Positions 10,049 through 25,000 of a stretch of DNA of 60,000 nt are shown in pieces. A program made the position numbers and the translations under genes. The DNA comes from Tubiluchus corallicola (lineage: Eukaryota; Priapulida; Priapulimorpha; Priapulimorphida; Tubiluchidae), in the NCBI GenBank assembly GCA_030141605.1, contig JAQGDQ010000056.1:498001-558000 (forward strand), read 5' to 3'. The notes beneath the pieces were generated by a model. That model had not been told where the DNA came from and ran no database searches. It saw only the letters and a program-made list of their open reading frames with translations. Numbering within the stretch: the stretch's first letter is position 1; each line of letters begins with the position of its first letter.

Positions 10049-13000
10049 CTATAAATGTACATGAGCAAGGAAAACACTGCAAAAATGGTCATCAGCATCA
10101 AATGTGGGTGCTAATAAGTTCAAATAATTTTAGAATTATATAACTTACCACAAAGGGTTGTCCTTGCCCACCAGATATATGCAACCAACACTAATCAGGA
10201 CAGCCACTAGATCAGGTTTCAGTTCAACAACTTTTAGCATGTCGAAAATTGCATCATCATAACTACATGGCAAAAAACAAATAAATTAAAATGTCAATAA
10301 TCAAATTAGGAAAGAGTTAAGAGAGGAAGGAGGAGATTATAACCACAAAAATACTTTTTCAACTTATTCCATTTTTTGAAAGATTCTAATTGATAAAATT
10401 CTTACTATGAGCATATTATAGCGCTCAACCATTCACCTCACTGCTGGCATGTTGCACACATTTTATTTTTATGCACATTACAGTAAAAAAATAAAAAAAA
10501 AGGTTTTTTACACAAAAACTTGAAAAGTTGGTAAATGATTGTTAGACACTTCTTTGACTACTAGATTTTACTGGTTGTTTTGGTCATTGACATAAACACA
10601 CAATTTAAATAAAATTGCAATCATTATATGCAAACCTTTATTAGCTAACTTAGAAATTGTCACCTGACTAAATCAAGTAAAACTGTGATATGTTGGCGTA
10701 CATATGAAATATTTTATTTATGTCGATTAGAAAAAAAAGCAGTGGTAAAAGCACAAGGTATCAAATTTCTGTGGAACATCACATGTGTATGTGTTAGCTG
10801 ACCTTTGTTTAGAGTAATACATGAGAGCTCTATGAAAAAATGCCATGTAGTTCGTAATGCTGCTGTCCAGTAACAGAGATACACTCAGATCTTGCAATGC
10901 TTTGTTGTATTTCACACTGAAATGAAACACAGGCTAATTAAAATCGAATAATCATTGATAAAAAATGGTGACAGCAATAAAAATGGTGTTTCAGAAAAGA
11001 CTGAGTTGTTTAAAAAAATAATTCTAGGACGTAGCATGTTCTAACAACCAAAAGTCAGTAAGCGCTTTCTCCTCTAACACTAGTACTGACACCATTAGTA
11101 TTGACTACTTATATCAGAGCTAGTAGTGAGTTAAAATCATATAACAAAGATTTAATGCAAAATGCAATGTAAAATTTTTCTAAGCATTTGGCTAAAGTTT
11201 TGAAGAGTACCTATCAATAGTACCTATCAATTATTATAATGGTGAATACATACAAAGTACTGTTTATTGTTACTTTTACTTGCAACCCATTTTCATCATA
11301 TGTTCTCTTCTTATGTGTTGCACAATTTGCTTTCTTTCAATAGTGTTACAAACAAACATTTTGTTGTATGCGGTTAGCTTCATGCACTTACTGTCGCAGC
11401 AAACATCCACGCTGATAAAAAGCTTGACTGTGGTTTGGCTCAATATGTATTACAATAGAGTAATCCTCTAAAGCATATTTCCATAATTCCCGAGCTACAT
11501 ACACCTTTGCTCTCAGCATCCGTGCTTCAGTATTCGTGGGATGATTGTTAAGAATCGACGAAAGAGCTATGTTGGCCCAGTGCCATTTCCTAAGTACAAG
11601 AAGCCTACATGTATCTTGTGTTTGATATCACCTTGCATTAAAATTTCTTAAAACAAAACAGCATTTGTCTTTGAATGAGAATGTCACGATGCCACAGTTA
11701 CACTTAGGTCTGTAAACACTGAATACCAAACACAAAAACTTCAAAAGTACACATGCAAAAGATGAATAACAAAAGCATGAAAGAACGATTATGTGAGACT
11801 ATGGTCTTTGATTCTTTTTTGGCTTGAATACAAATGATTTTGGTTAAGCATTGATCTCTTTTATCTACAAAATCAGGGTTTCTCGTGGCAAAATGGCAAA
11901 AATTTAGTATTTTTAATTAATTGAATTAAATACCGCCAGAATTTTATAAACATATTAATAATGTAAACAATTTTAATGATTCAAATTTAGTATAGTAATA
12001 TACAATTATGATAAAACTACTACATGGTGTAAAACAAATTTTCTGCACTTAAGGAACAATTGACGTCAAACATATTGGTCTATTGCTTCGCCTCCACTGT
12101 AAGGTAAGCACGCGCAGCGGCATTTGGGACAACAGCTCACGCTGGACAATAACTGTCTAAACTAAACTAAACAACGTGACAGTCACAACTAATGTCTAAT
12201 CAGTAGATAAACTGATTGCAATTTTTCATAAACATAAATTTGCAGAGCAGCAGCTATTTTACATGAAATTAACACTTCAAGTAGCCAAAAAATAACTTTT
12301 CAATTTAAAAAGACTGTAGAGAGGAAGTGTCAAAGGCACTACAAAATACAGAGGCATAAGTATTAATAAAGAAACTAAGCCAGTTATCCTTGCTTTACAA
12401 TAAATGAGGAACAACAACAAGTCCCTCTTGCCTTTAAACATACGAGCAGCATGCCAGCGACGTATTTTTTCCATATTAACTGATCATGTGCTCGTCTGCA
12501 AAATTTATCAAAGTTTTGTATTTTTCTGTTTGTAAGGCTACGGAAATGGAATAAATTGATTGTTCCATTCCACAGACGACTCTTATATTAAATACCCAAA
12601 TTACGTAAGTCCCAATGGCATCTTTTAGTGATGATTATGATCAGAAAAATAGCATAAAATTAACTAATATTGCAATGATGTATAATATTGATAATATTGG
12701 TTTTGACTGCATTTGAATTTATTTTGATGGTGGACATCTCATTGAGGTTTATAAAAACTGGCCAGAAAAGAAAACATTTTGTTTTGTCTTTATTTGAAGA
12801 TAATCAAATAGTTGTTTTTAACTAACTTGCAAAACCATAAACTAAACTAAACTAAACTAAACTGCGTATTTTTTTGATTTCCAAATGGTTTCATCAAGCA
12901 ACTCATAGACGTAAGCATAGTGCATTTCTTCCTATAAACGAAACTAGACTATATATTTCCACTAATTCACTTGACAATAATAAAATCTAGAACCAGACCA

Positions 13001-16000
13001 ATATTTCTCCCGCTAATGAAAGTTGAGCATTTTTCATAACAATATTACACAGATTTGTAGCTAAATGTCCCAAATGTACCTGCGTTAGTTAAGTTCTGCA
13101 GGGGTGTGAAATAACTTGCTCGCTGATTGGGCAATCAACGAAAATGATTGACATTATACTAGACGTCAGTTGTTTTACTAGATGATTTCTCCCTTAAGTA
13201 ATTTTATCTTGCATATCTTGCAAATACTTTGTCAGTTCACATTTACAAGAAACACCCAACAAGGTAAGGCTGGAAGTGAAGTCACCTATGAAAATAATTT
13301 TGGCTAAGAGGTCGAGCAAGATGTCTGTTTCAGTTTTTCAGCTTTCCTATTTTCCTATCTTATAAATAAGATGCAGATAGAGCATTAAAATGCAGAAAAA
13401 TAGCAAATCACTCATGAACAAGAAACTAAATTTTAGAAGTATGACAGGTTTTCCAAGTAAAATAACGTAGAACAAAGTTGGATGCTGGATGCATAAAACA
13501 ATTTAAGAAATTAATATAGAAAACATATGTAACTTTATCTTACTCAGCCTTGATGTACAGCGTTGCTTGTTTCATCTTGAGACTTATGTTAGTTGCATCA
13601 AATTGCAAAGCCTTTTCATAATCTAGGTTTGCCAAATCATAGCTTTTATTCTACATCCAGTAAAAAACACAAATTGAAAATTAGAGTTGTTTTTCTTGAA
13701 TCATGTTTCTCTGAGTTAAATAAAATTTAACATATTGGTTGTGTACAGAAGTATACAAAAATACACTGGACAGTTGTCTGGCCCAAGCTTATTTATTGAA
13801 CACTTTATGGTTATGGCAAAAAGATTTGACAAAGTGGATGTGAAACGCATAACATGCGGACTTGACAAAAATTAGTGTACAAAATAAATGAATTCACATA
13901 TTAAAATTTCATAAAAAAGAACAATAAACACCAAAGTGTTGAAAGCTTAGGAATGGAGCTTAGATTGAAACCTGGGGCAAATAGATTTACAAGTCTGAAA
14001 ACTTAGATCAAATAAACGGTCAGTTTGATGTAATCCATGACTTACTGGTTCAAATTGTGCTTAGTTTCCACTTTTTTCACATTTTTATTTCAGTTAAATT
14101 TCATTTTAAAAATTTAATAATTATACGTTCATTCAGCTAGAAGCCACTAGTTATGTAAAAATATGATTAGCTATATACAAGTGTGTTGCAAAATAGCTTA
14201 AACAGGAAAATGTGGCATGTTATGGAAATATGTCTTTATAATAAGCATTTTAGTAGCTAATAGTGATGGAATGTGTCTCAAATTTGCTGAACTGAGTTAC
14301 TGCTGGTTTTGGTGGAACAGTGCCAAACCAGGCTAAACCAAGCACAAAGCTTGTCAAGCTATTGCAGGGTTAGGTCAAGATGGACAAAAATTTTTACTTC
14401 CAAATCAAACTGAATGGGAAATTTTCAATAATAATGTTTCGAATAATGTTTTTAGAACTGCCTAATATAAAACAGCTACGGCTGTTTTTTTTGTAAATAA
14501 CACCCAAACAATGTTTCTCTCCCATTTTTACAAGGTGCAAAGAGCAGTGCAAAACTGAAAAGTTCTTTCTTTTTCAGGCACTTTTGTCAAGTTTCTGTTG
14601 CTGCCAGTTTCATTGCTCAGGGTTTTGAAAAGTCTCAATTTAGATTTGCAATTTTCTAGGTAAGGTAATACTTACAGTAGCAGTATGGAAGGCTGCTTTG
14701 TGAAAGGAAAATAACAACTTTAACGGAATAAATTTTGAGTTTTTTGGAATCATTCATAATTAATTAAGTGATTAGATACAATATAACACAATGTAATCTA
14801 ACCTCCCTGGTGTTACAACAAACCTCTTTCTTGCCTAGTCGAGTTTTCACAAGACAACCATTTGCCGAACCATTTTCTTACCTTTTCATGAAGCGCTGCT
14901 CGACGCAAAAGTAAATCATTATCTTTGGGTGTGGCCTTTATTGCCTCAGTGTAACAAACTAAAGCCATTTCAGTATTACTTTCAGATTCATATATTTCAG
15001 CCCTGCAAAACCAAGCTTCACATGATTGTGATTAATGTAGCAAGCTATAACTTCTTAGAATCACACATTCATTGACAAAGCCCAAATTGCAGAAAATTGC
15101 AGACATTCCTAATTAAAATATGCTTAGATACACATTGTTTTTTGTTTCTATTTATGGCACTTTACTTGCAATAGTATCAAGAAATAAATGCGCACAATTA
15201 ACTTGGCTCGGGAATTGTTACCAAGGCTAGATGACTTGGTTACTTCAGTGCTTTAATTTTCAGTTCACAGAAAGCATTTACAGTGACAACTATTGAAGTC
15301 ATTCATAACATAAGAACTTACAAGACCTTTCACTGCCCGCCACAAACTGTTGTTTCCTCATAGAGCAACAAATGTGTTGCGGAAGCACTGATAATCTATT
15401 AGAACCTTGCTCTAGAATGACACCTAGTCCACATGGAACAGATTCAGCATTAGACTCGAACTCACATTCTATGGATCACACAGTCACTTCAAAAAACTTT
15501 AATTAAACTGACTGGTTTTAGGAACTGTAACTGACAGTAATTATACAAATCACGACTTACTTCAGTAGTAATAATCAGTACACAAGACTAAAGGTGGTTA
15601 TGTTTGTCTGCATGACCAGTAAAAAATGGCTTTTTTATACAAGTGAAATGATGATTAGATCATATGAGACATATGTACAATGTAGCTACCAGATACTCAA
15701 TAATGAAACTTACTTAGCTTTATAAGCATCTGCAACAACTTGAGGGTTTGTTCCTGCTGCAGAGATAATGTGATCTAAATCTCTCATAGCTGCTGCAGTT
15801 TTTCCACGCTGTAGCAAAATCTTATATTTATACCAGTATGCATCAATCAGTTTGGGTTCCAATGAGATAGCTCTGCAAAAATGTTAATACAGTAAGTACT
15901 CGCTTAACAATTCCCCGTTTAGCAATATTTCATTTTAACAATGCAACGCTGAACATTTGACATCTTTTTTTTCATTTAATGATGCATGTTTCATTTTAAC

Positions 16001-19000
16001 AATGATTTCTTTTATTGGCCTAAAGTCTATTTTTATTTTATCAACAACTTTTTTGCCTAATATGAAGCATTAAAACAGAACGTATTGCATTCTATTCTAA
16101 AAATGCACTAGTAATTAAAACATTGTAGTCAATATATTATTTTTGCTTCCCGACTGGCTACTAAATGCCAGCCTTTTGTATCAAGCGAGATTCATTTGCG
16201 ATTTATATGCATTCAATTTATAGGCACCTGGGTGCAAATTTACGGGAAGTAATTTTGCGTGCAACCTGCTGTTATGACAACCAGACTAAGTATCTACATT
16301 TGTAGATATACATTGATGAAATAGTCGAAAGGTTGCCCCAGGGTTTAGTTTTGACAATGCAGCACTTATTGTATAACCACTGCCTAGGCTTCAACTTCGT
16401 TGCCACTGGATACTATTAGTAAAAAAGACAGATGGTTTCAAGCAAGCAATAAAAAATTAATCAGTAGAAATATGAATAAAACTCATGTATGATTTAAGCA
16501 GCAATGATTTTTGCCTTCGAAACATATCTTATATTTTTCAAATTACTTTCTACGGAAGTCCTGGCTTCCTTTAACAATGTTTCACTTAACGTCGCATACA
16601 GATGGAACACATTGACATTGTTAAGTGAGGAGCTAAAAATGTTCCTCATTTGTTCTTAGCAAACAAACAAAACCATTGCGTACTGAGGTAGAAAGAGCTC
16701 ATTCATTATTAATCGAGAAGGTGTTAAAATTCTTGTTTGACAGGTGAGACAATTAAATACCTTTCAATGTCTTTAAGAGCCATGGTGTACAGCTTCAGTC
16801 TAAAGTAGATTGCACCACGCCTACAAAGATAGGCTGCCACTAGCCCTTCACCGGACTCAATTACTTCATTCAAACTGTCCAACTCATCGCTAACTTCCTG
16901 TAAATAAAATATTTTTGTAAAATCATGTATCAATTCAAGACTAATAGCTGGAGTATCACTAGTATTAAAAATACTAATGAAGGTAAACCTTTCAATATCT
17001 GATCTTTCTTTTTTTCTACTTAAATTAAATCTGTCCTAACTACAAGGATTTTAAGTTGTTTCAGGATCCAAAAATGGTTTCTGGAAAACTATTTATAACA
17101 TTTTACTCAATCAGTCAATTTGTCAGCATCAACCAGCTCAAATCATGTAATCAAAACAATTAACATAAACGGAAAAGTAATACAAAAGTACTGATTTGAG
17201 TAACAACTCGGCGAATTCAACTTAACTGGTATAAGACACGAGAAAGAATGTAAACTTATACTTCTATAAGGTAATAAAAAAAATTATTATTATTATCAGC
17301 ATATCTGAATATCAGAATATAAATAAGGTTTTCAAAATTATTTTAAAAAACATTAAAAGGAAAATAACAGAATTTTCATTACCATGCAGTTTCCAACGCA
17401 CGTAGCCAGGACTTTACAAGGGGGAGCACTAATACATGTACTGTATAGTTTAATGCAGTTTGCACTCCCGTACCCCGTAAGCAAATTCTATTTGCCAAAT
17501 TGGGATCCACTGAAGGTGCCACATTTTGGTGGAGTATTCCAATCATTGATCAAAACAGCAAAACGTGCTATCCTGGCTGTCTTGAGCAATGCTGAAGTCG
17601 ACGACACAGTGTTACATACAACAATAATCTGAGCGGAAAGCCTGAATTAAGAATAATTCTGCCTTACCCAGATTTTACACACTCATTTTATGTTAAAATA
17701 AAAGTAAATCAACTTTGTTGATTTCATTGTGATAGGTTAGTTAGTTATTATCTTTCCTCCACTACAATGTTGAATGGGTCAGAATGACTCCAAAACTAGA
17801 GTAAATAAGAGTCATGAAACTTGCAGGGCAAAAACCCAGCATGGCTCAGACAATGATGCAGTGATCTTTAACTTTGGGTCAATGGATTAAGGATGTTGGA
17901 CGTCGGTCAATCTTACAATTGTCGCTAAGCTCCTCCTAGGGCTTGGAGTTAAATTCAAATTTTTTTTCACATGTATTTGAGTATTGTGGGGCAGATGTAC
18001 ACCTCGGGTTTCAAAGGTCATATTTAATGTAAAAACAAGTTTTCTTTCATTAAAAGAACTAACTGTAACTTAAATTTTTATACAAAATATATTAAATTTG
18101 ATGGTTTCTTTCTCAATAAAATCGGGCATCGAAGTTGTCATTCCTGCAATGGCTTCGTATGGATCATCACAATGTAAAGGGGGAGGGTCGAAAATAAATG
18201 GCATTCCGCCCCCCTAACACTGCATTCCTCGACAGAAAATGGCTCGTTCGTCTTCGAACCAGAATGGAGCATACGAGAAAGAAAACACATTTTATTGAAA
18301 TTTTTTAAATGTTACAAATGTAAGTAAATCGATTTTTAGCATAAAGCTTAACGTCTAAAAAATGTAAAACCTGTATTAACATGTTCAGAGCTGCATAACA
18401 TTACACAAAACGTGCATAATTTTTTTAAATTCAATGAAAGGTTGAGCCCAGGCTCCCATGGCTCCCTTCCCTGGCTACATGCCTGCAGTTTCCTTTCTAT
18501 TTGCACATAATTTTGTCACAACTGAATTAAAAGCTCAGGACCAGGGAACTTACGTTTCGCAAATTCAACAACACATGCATGGAAGCTTCAGAACTTTTAG
18601 CACGAGTAGACTCCGTCTTAAACATACACGTTTCATCTTCTGAGCTGGATTCGCGTATGTCTTTAATGTCCACGACTTTCTCCTTGACAAGAAATTGCTC
18701 ATCGAACCAATTATTCCAGATGTTGCGTGCAACTTCTCGGTCATCCAATGAATCACTTTAGAGGAAGAATTAATTGAGAAAAAAGAGCTTAGCAATTTAC
18801 AGTAAATTGCGAATTGTGAACAATAGTCATTTTAACACATAATAAAGCATGCAACTGTGGTCGGTCGGAAAGTTTGAAATTTCGAGTTACATGTCAAAGA
18901 ATGGGCAGAAACAATCAAACAAGATTAAATTTAAAAAATATGCAAAATTCAGCCCCAGGTTTAAATCAGAGATTTCAAGAACTTCCCACCAATCTCAGAG

Positions 19001-22000
19001 CTACGGGAAAAATTCCTTGTGTGTTAGTGTGTTTATACAGGGTATCTGGCAGAAGAAAAAGGTAATTATGATGATATAATGGAATTTACTGTACTATGAT
19101 AATTTCATGAGTTTAGATTGGTTTTTACAAAAGTGAATCGCAAAAATGCTGTACTTTAAGAAATCAATACATCATTGCAAAGCAGTTAACTATGAGACCT
19201 AAAAGGTGCTAGCAAGCAAAAGTTAAAATGCTTTAGTACGAATTTTTGTATGATAACGATATATGTGAATGAAGCAAGGACCACAGAAAATGACAAGCTA
19301 AGATCACGATGTCATTAATTTAGCCCAAGCATTTTAAAGGGGAAAAGAATCACATCAAAAACAGAAACTGGTTAGGCCTGTTCAAGGGTAATTAAGCATA
19401 AGGCTGAATAATGTGGCCTAAACTGTTTTCATTCTGTGTGTGATTTACATAGATAATTATAATACGCTAAACCATGCAAACCAGTTGGGTAAGAGTATAT
19501 CTACTTCAACCGTTGCAAAAAGAAGTTAGAACGTGTATCTGGAAGATATGCTGTTCATATACGAACAGCATAGTTCTCGACAACAGTTTATGATACCAAA
19601 CTATGAAAAACTGTTAGCAAAGTATGCTAACAGCTTTAATGCAAAAGTAGTAACTTGTGTGGACTTAAAAATATCCATTTCTTCAGTTTATATGGAGCAA
19701 CAGCAATGCTTCTGTCCTTAATATAAATCACTATATGCCAACAGTAAGTAGTCAACATAAGCAGAAGGTAACCCCATTTGAAACTATTACTTTAATATTA
19801 CTATTACATATAATAATCTTAATTACTGAATAGTCTACTTTCATTCATAAAATTGCCTCATCTAAAAAAGCGTACTAAATAAAAGAAATTGTTGGCTCTT
19901 GCTGTTATACATTACCAAAAATATTTCGCGATACTATTTATTATTTTTATGACGTTACTTACAAACCTTTTGTTGTCCCCAAAATTGCATTGTTTTGTTT
20001 AGATTTATGTATTTTGTTTTCAGTTTTTTTTTGATAATTTGTACTATTTTTTTCTTATTTGTTTTTGTTATCTGCAGCATCACCATTTATTTTTAATATA
20101 CCAATTTATCTATAAGAAAGGGCAGGAGACTAGATGACCCTATGGTCCCTCCTTGCCCTGCTCCATAATTACAATTATTTAATATTTAACAAACTTTTGC
20201 TGTAAAGCTATATTGGAGAAAATAAATGTTTTATGTCTGTGTCTATGTCTATGTAATGAATAAGCAAGTACCCTGCCAATTGCTTATTGACTGCAGTACG
20301 GACTTTTAGACACAAATAATCATCAAGTCAATATGCAATCGTTTAGCAAACTTTTAACAAATAAGCCCTGCAGTGACAGAATGAGAGTCAAACATGTAAT
20401 AAACTAAAATTGCTGCTCTGATTTAAAATATTACTGCCATACTAACAGTCAGTAAAATCTATTTAAAATTATATTAAAAGTTGTGTACGTGGGCAACTCT
20501 GGCAGCCAAGATACTCTAAGCTTTGTATGGGCACAAATAAGTGTATTGTCAACATAACTTCTTAAATTAACAACTTATTATTTAGCAAAATTAATTAAAT
20601 GTTGATTATTAAAAAGAATACAGCATCTTTTACTAAGCTGGAATAAAATTAATAATGTTGAGTTTAACGAAAACTATGGAAACATACATACTCAAGCATG
20701 CCTTGTTCCTCTTTACAATCACCCCAGTTTAATGATGAAGGGAAACTTCTTGTATATCGAATAGATTGCTGTTTTGATCTAATAAATATTCGCGAAATTT
20801 TACGGAGATCAATGCAATCATATGATACTGATCTGTAAAAAAACCGAGAAAATATCTAAAAATGTGAACATCCAGTGTCACAACTGTAACTTGTACCAGC
20901 AGCAAATGAGAAATGATGTGTGACAAATGTTCGAGAGAAGTACTCAAATATAAGTGTTAATCTTTCATGCTGAAACGTGTAATTACCCATGGCAAATAGA
21001 CTGAAAATAGTGAGCTGGGCCAAGTTGTGTTTCCAAAAATGTCATGGAAAAAATTGACATGCTTCTTTATTTAACAATTTACTTATATGAATGGAATTTC
21101 GAGTGATATCATAACAAATGACTGCAAAAATTCACATACATATTAATTATAACATAGTCTTATCAATTTATAAACAATATCATGCCAGAATAATGTGGAT
21201 GACATACTTTACAATATTTATTTTAATCACTCTTTATATAAAGAGAATATGCCTATAAAAAGGAGTTGCTGATGGAAAGTAGCTTCTTGTAGAACATTTA
21301 ATTTTACATGATGATGATACTGATGTGATTCGCACCATTTAATTCAAATAAATTGATAACCACTTTAGTTAAAAATACTAGTGAAGAGATTTGAAATCTA
21401 CTGAAATTAAAATAACTTTTATAGTACCAAAACTACCAACAGAGTACAGACTTTTTTCTGTCATCCATCTGCTATGATTTTAACTTTTGGCTGCAATTTC
21501 CTCCGGGATTTTTTTATGATTCTCTTTTGCAAAGTCAATCAATAGGACATAATGTCATGGAAAGAAAATTGCAACTGAGTGAAAAAAGATAATAGGAAAC
21601 TTTGCAGCAATATCTAATAGATTCTGTTGGAGACTGGGTCAGCTTTAGTCATTTCTTACACAGTGTTGGAGAATGAGCCAATTTTCCTCTTATACATATA
21701 TGAGCAATTTCACTGTATGCACAAAGCAGAACAAGGCACTCGTACTTTTAAGCCAGTCAAAGTCCTTGCAATAACCAGTTAGTGATCAAGCTAAATAACA
21801 AATTTTACAATCAGGGTGATAATGTTTAATATCAAACAGCAATTGTGGGATATCAGAACAAGATAACAATAGTAAATTTGTTTTTGGCAAGAGAAATAAT
21901 TATGAAATCCAGAATACTGATTTTAAAAATGATAGTGTCCCCTGACTTCCCAAGTGAAAAAAAGGCCCATAGCAATCTCTATTGATTTAGTTTGCTTAGT

Positions 22001-25000
22001 TAGCAGCACTGCCCTACAGCTTCATTGTTATTTCAATCAAAAAAGTTGGTTCACAGAAAAAATTATTTTTATAACACGACTGCAAATGTCTTTTATTTTT
22101 GAATATTATTTGATAAATGACGTAAGATTTTGTACCTGCTTGTACATATTAAGCCTCATTGTCAGGAACTTGCTCTCTAACAGATCATTTCATTTCATTA
22201 ATCGGCATCATTCCACCTAAATAATATGATAATGGCACAGTCCAATTTACTAACCTTGAAAGCACCCCAGATTCGTGACCTTCAGTATCACTGCTACTAC
22301 TCTTACTGCCAGATAAGTTCTATAAAATAATAAACACTGTTAGATATATAATAATGAAGAAAGGCAGAGCATAGTTGTCTTCTCTTGTCCAGTTTAGCAT
22401 ACTAGCTAACAAAACTTTAACTACATTTTTTTATTTTCTGTGAGTAAAATTCTAGGTACTCTACTATCAACTCACTCTCCCACTCTCAGCATTGCAAAAT
22501 GAAGCTATACGCATTATAAAGCCTGAATCATAAAACAAGGAATCCAAAATATGCAATACAAATTTGTTGTTCAATGACATGCAATAAGAATAATAGCCTA
22601 TACAGCAGTCCGAAGAACATGAAAATACATAAACAAGTGTACAAATATTATTCATGCAGCTAAAATACAAAAGTGCATATAATCTGCACATATATTATGA
22701 GCTTCTTGTATGCAGAATAATTGTTTGTAGCTACACTTATTTTGGGCTAATCCATAACACAAACATGTGCGTAGCAATCCAGGAAATGCCGTGGAGATTA
22801 TGCCACCTAAAATTAGTTTTACAATAAAAAAGAGGAGCATAAATATACTGAAATCCCAATTAGCGACTATTTTGAAGGGTGATAATTTTGGCAACCAAAA
22901 TTAAGCAAAGCGGATAATGCCAATTTGGGACAATAAATTTTTTGTGAAAGATTTCAACCTTTAATTTTTATTGCTTATGCTGGATTGTTGGATGATGCTG
23001 TAATTTATTATAGCCTCCACAGTTCAAATTAATTCAAGACCTTTTGCAACCATTTTTACAAAAAATATTTGCACATACATTAAGTCCTCCTTTGACGCTT
23101 TCTGGCTTAGCAATGTTTCGTTTTAATGACGCTGAACATTTGACATCTTTTTTCATTTAACGATGCACCGTTTCATATTAACAACAATTTTTTTACTTTG
23201 CTCGAAGCCAATTTTTATTTTGTCAACAATTTTTTACCTAATTTGATGCATTAAAACAGTACATATTGCGTTATTCTGTTCTAAAAAGGCACTAGTAACA
23301 TAAACAGCGCAATTATTATACAAGTATACGCTTTTGCTTCCCAACTGACCACGAAATTCTTGCCGCTTGTATCAAGCGAGATTGAGGGGCAAACTTTATG
23401 AGAAGAAATTTTGCCTGCATCCTGTTACTATAGCAACCAGACTAAGTATCCAGATAAAAGGTCGTCCCAGGGTTTGCCTTTGACTCTGCTGCAGCATTTA
23501 TTGTTTAACCGTTGCCTAGACTTAAATATCAACGAAAGACAAATCACTAGCTAGGTAAAAGTAAGGTGGCTTACTAGGTAAATATAGGTGGCTTCAAGCA
23601 AGCAGAAAGAAATTAATCAGTAGAATCATGAGTAAAACTCATGAAACATTTAATTTATATGATTTAAACATCATTGATTTTTCCCTCTGGAATGTACTTC
23701 AATTCTTTTACATTACTTTCTGTGAAAGTCTTGGCTTCATTTAACGATGTTTTACTCAATGTCGTGTTTTGCTGAAATGCATTAGTGTCGTTAAGCAAGG
23801 ACTCACTGTAATTGCAACGAGATCATAATTAAAGCACTGTACTTACCAAGATAGATTTAAGCAACTTATCCTTTTTGAAATCAAATTCTGGCACTTCAGT
23901 AAATGGTTTTATTGCAATAGTCATTGATTTACTAAGACGTTGTTCTGGAAGCAGTTTCAGCCAACTTGTAGTAAGCTTTCTTTTTGCATGACGATGCGCC
24001 CGTGGCTCGTTTGTCTCTAAGACTTCATGTTTTTTTGTTAATGAACTGTTACCAATTCTGGTGTCACTAAGGCGGTCACGATTTATCGTTCCACTTTTTC
24101 TTTCATAAATAGTCACCAACTGCTGGCTGTCAAGGTCTGCCAAAGTCCTCAATTCCTTCTCTAACTGCAACTTTTCTTCCTTCTCCTCAAGCACTGTCAC
24201 AGTTCTGTCCCGTTCTCTTATCAAATCTGTGAGTGACTGGTCAACTTTTTGCTGGACTGCGCTTATATTGTCCACTTTACTTGGAACTGTTACTTCTTCT
24301 TCCTTTAAAATAGAAGACTGCTGTCTCTCTTTATGTCTCAGGTGCTTTGGTGTCTTGGCCCTAGTGCTAGGAACTTGCAATGTTCCTGGTTGGACATGAC
24401 TAGTAGGTTTACTGGCAGAATCTTTCACTGTCTCAGATTTTTCAAGTTCGTCAATCTCACTGTGCAGGAATGCTGCTTGTTCCATAACTTCATCTTCGAC
24501 GTATTCTAATGACAGTTGTTTTGCAAAAGTCAGCCTGCAAGTAATAAACAATTTCACCAATAATAAACCAGTTTTTCATTTCCCAACCACAGTGCAGCAT
24601 TTAATACAACTGAAGTATACACATCTGTGAATAAATTAACAAAGGTTGTAGATGTGCCATTCAGACACAGATTAATCAACTTTCCCAACACGTTCATTTA
24701 AAACTTCAGCAATAAAATAAAAAAAGTTTTTACAGTGCTATATCAACATAAGGATTTGACACTTGAATTATTTTTTATTTTACAGTTTTGCTAGAAATAA
24801 AGAGCATATAAATGAACATTACCTTAAACAACTAAAAACAAAAACAATTATGAAAGATGATGCAAAAACTTAGGGAGGCGACATTTCACAAAAGTTTTGC
24901 TTGTTTCCTAAATAATAATATATGTTTCTATAATAATCTGATAAAAAGATTGCTCATTTTGTTGAAAATTTCACAACAAAACTGTCAAAGTGCTGATTAA

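Noticed and set aside
9889-10101. Leu-rich minus-strand frame resembling a membrane segment
   Set aside because: The Leu run comes from a CAG/TAG-type trinucleotide run, and the frame differs from that of the TPR gene.
12277-12474. Hydrophobic minus-strand frame of 65 codons
   Set aside because: It lies inside a TPR-gene intron with no splice context. The Leu/Phe-rich translation fits AT-rich chance sequence.
13095-13140. CAGGGGTGTGAAATAAC resembling a hAT terminus
   Set aside because: I found no matching inverted end or target duplication nearby.
17384-17632. Plus-strand 82-codon frame
   Set aside because: It lies within the MULE-like element and starts in its target duplication. No domain is visible.
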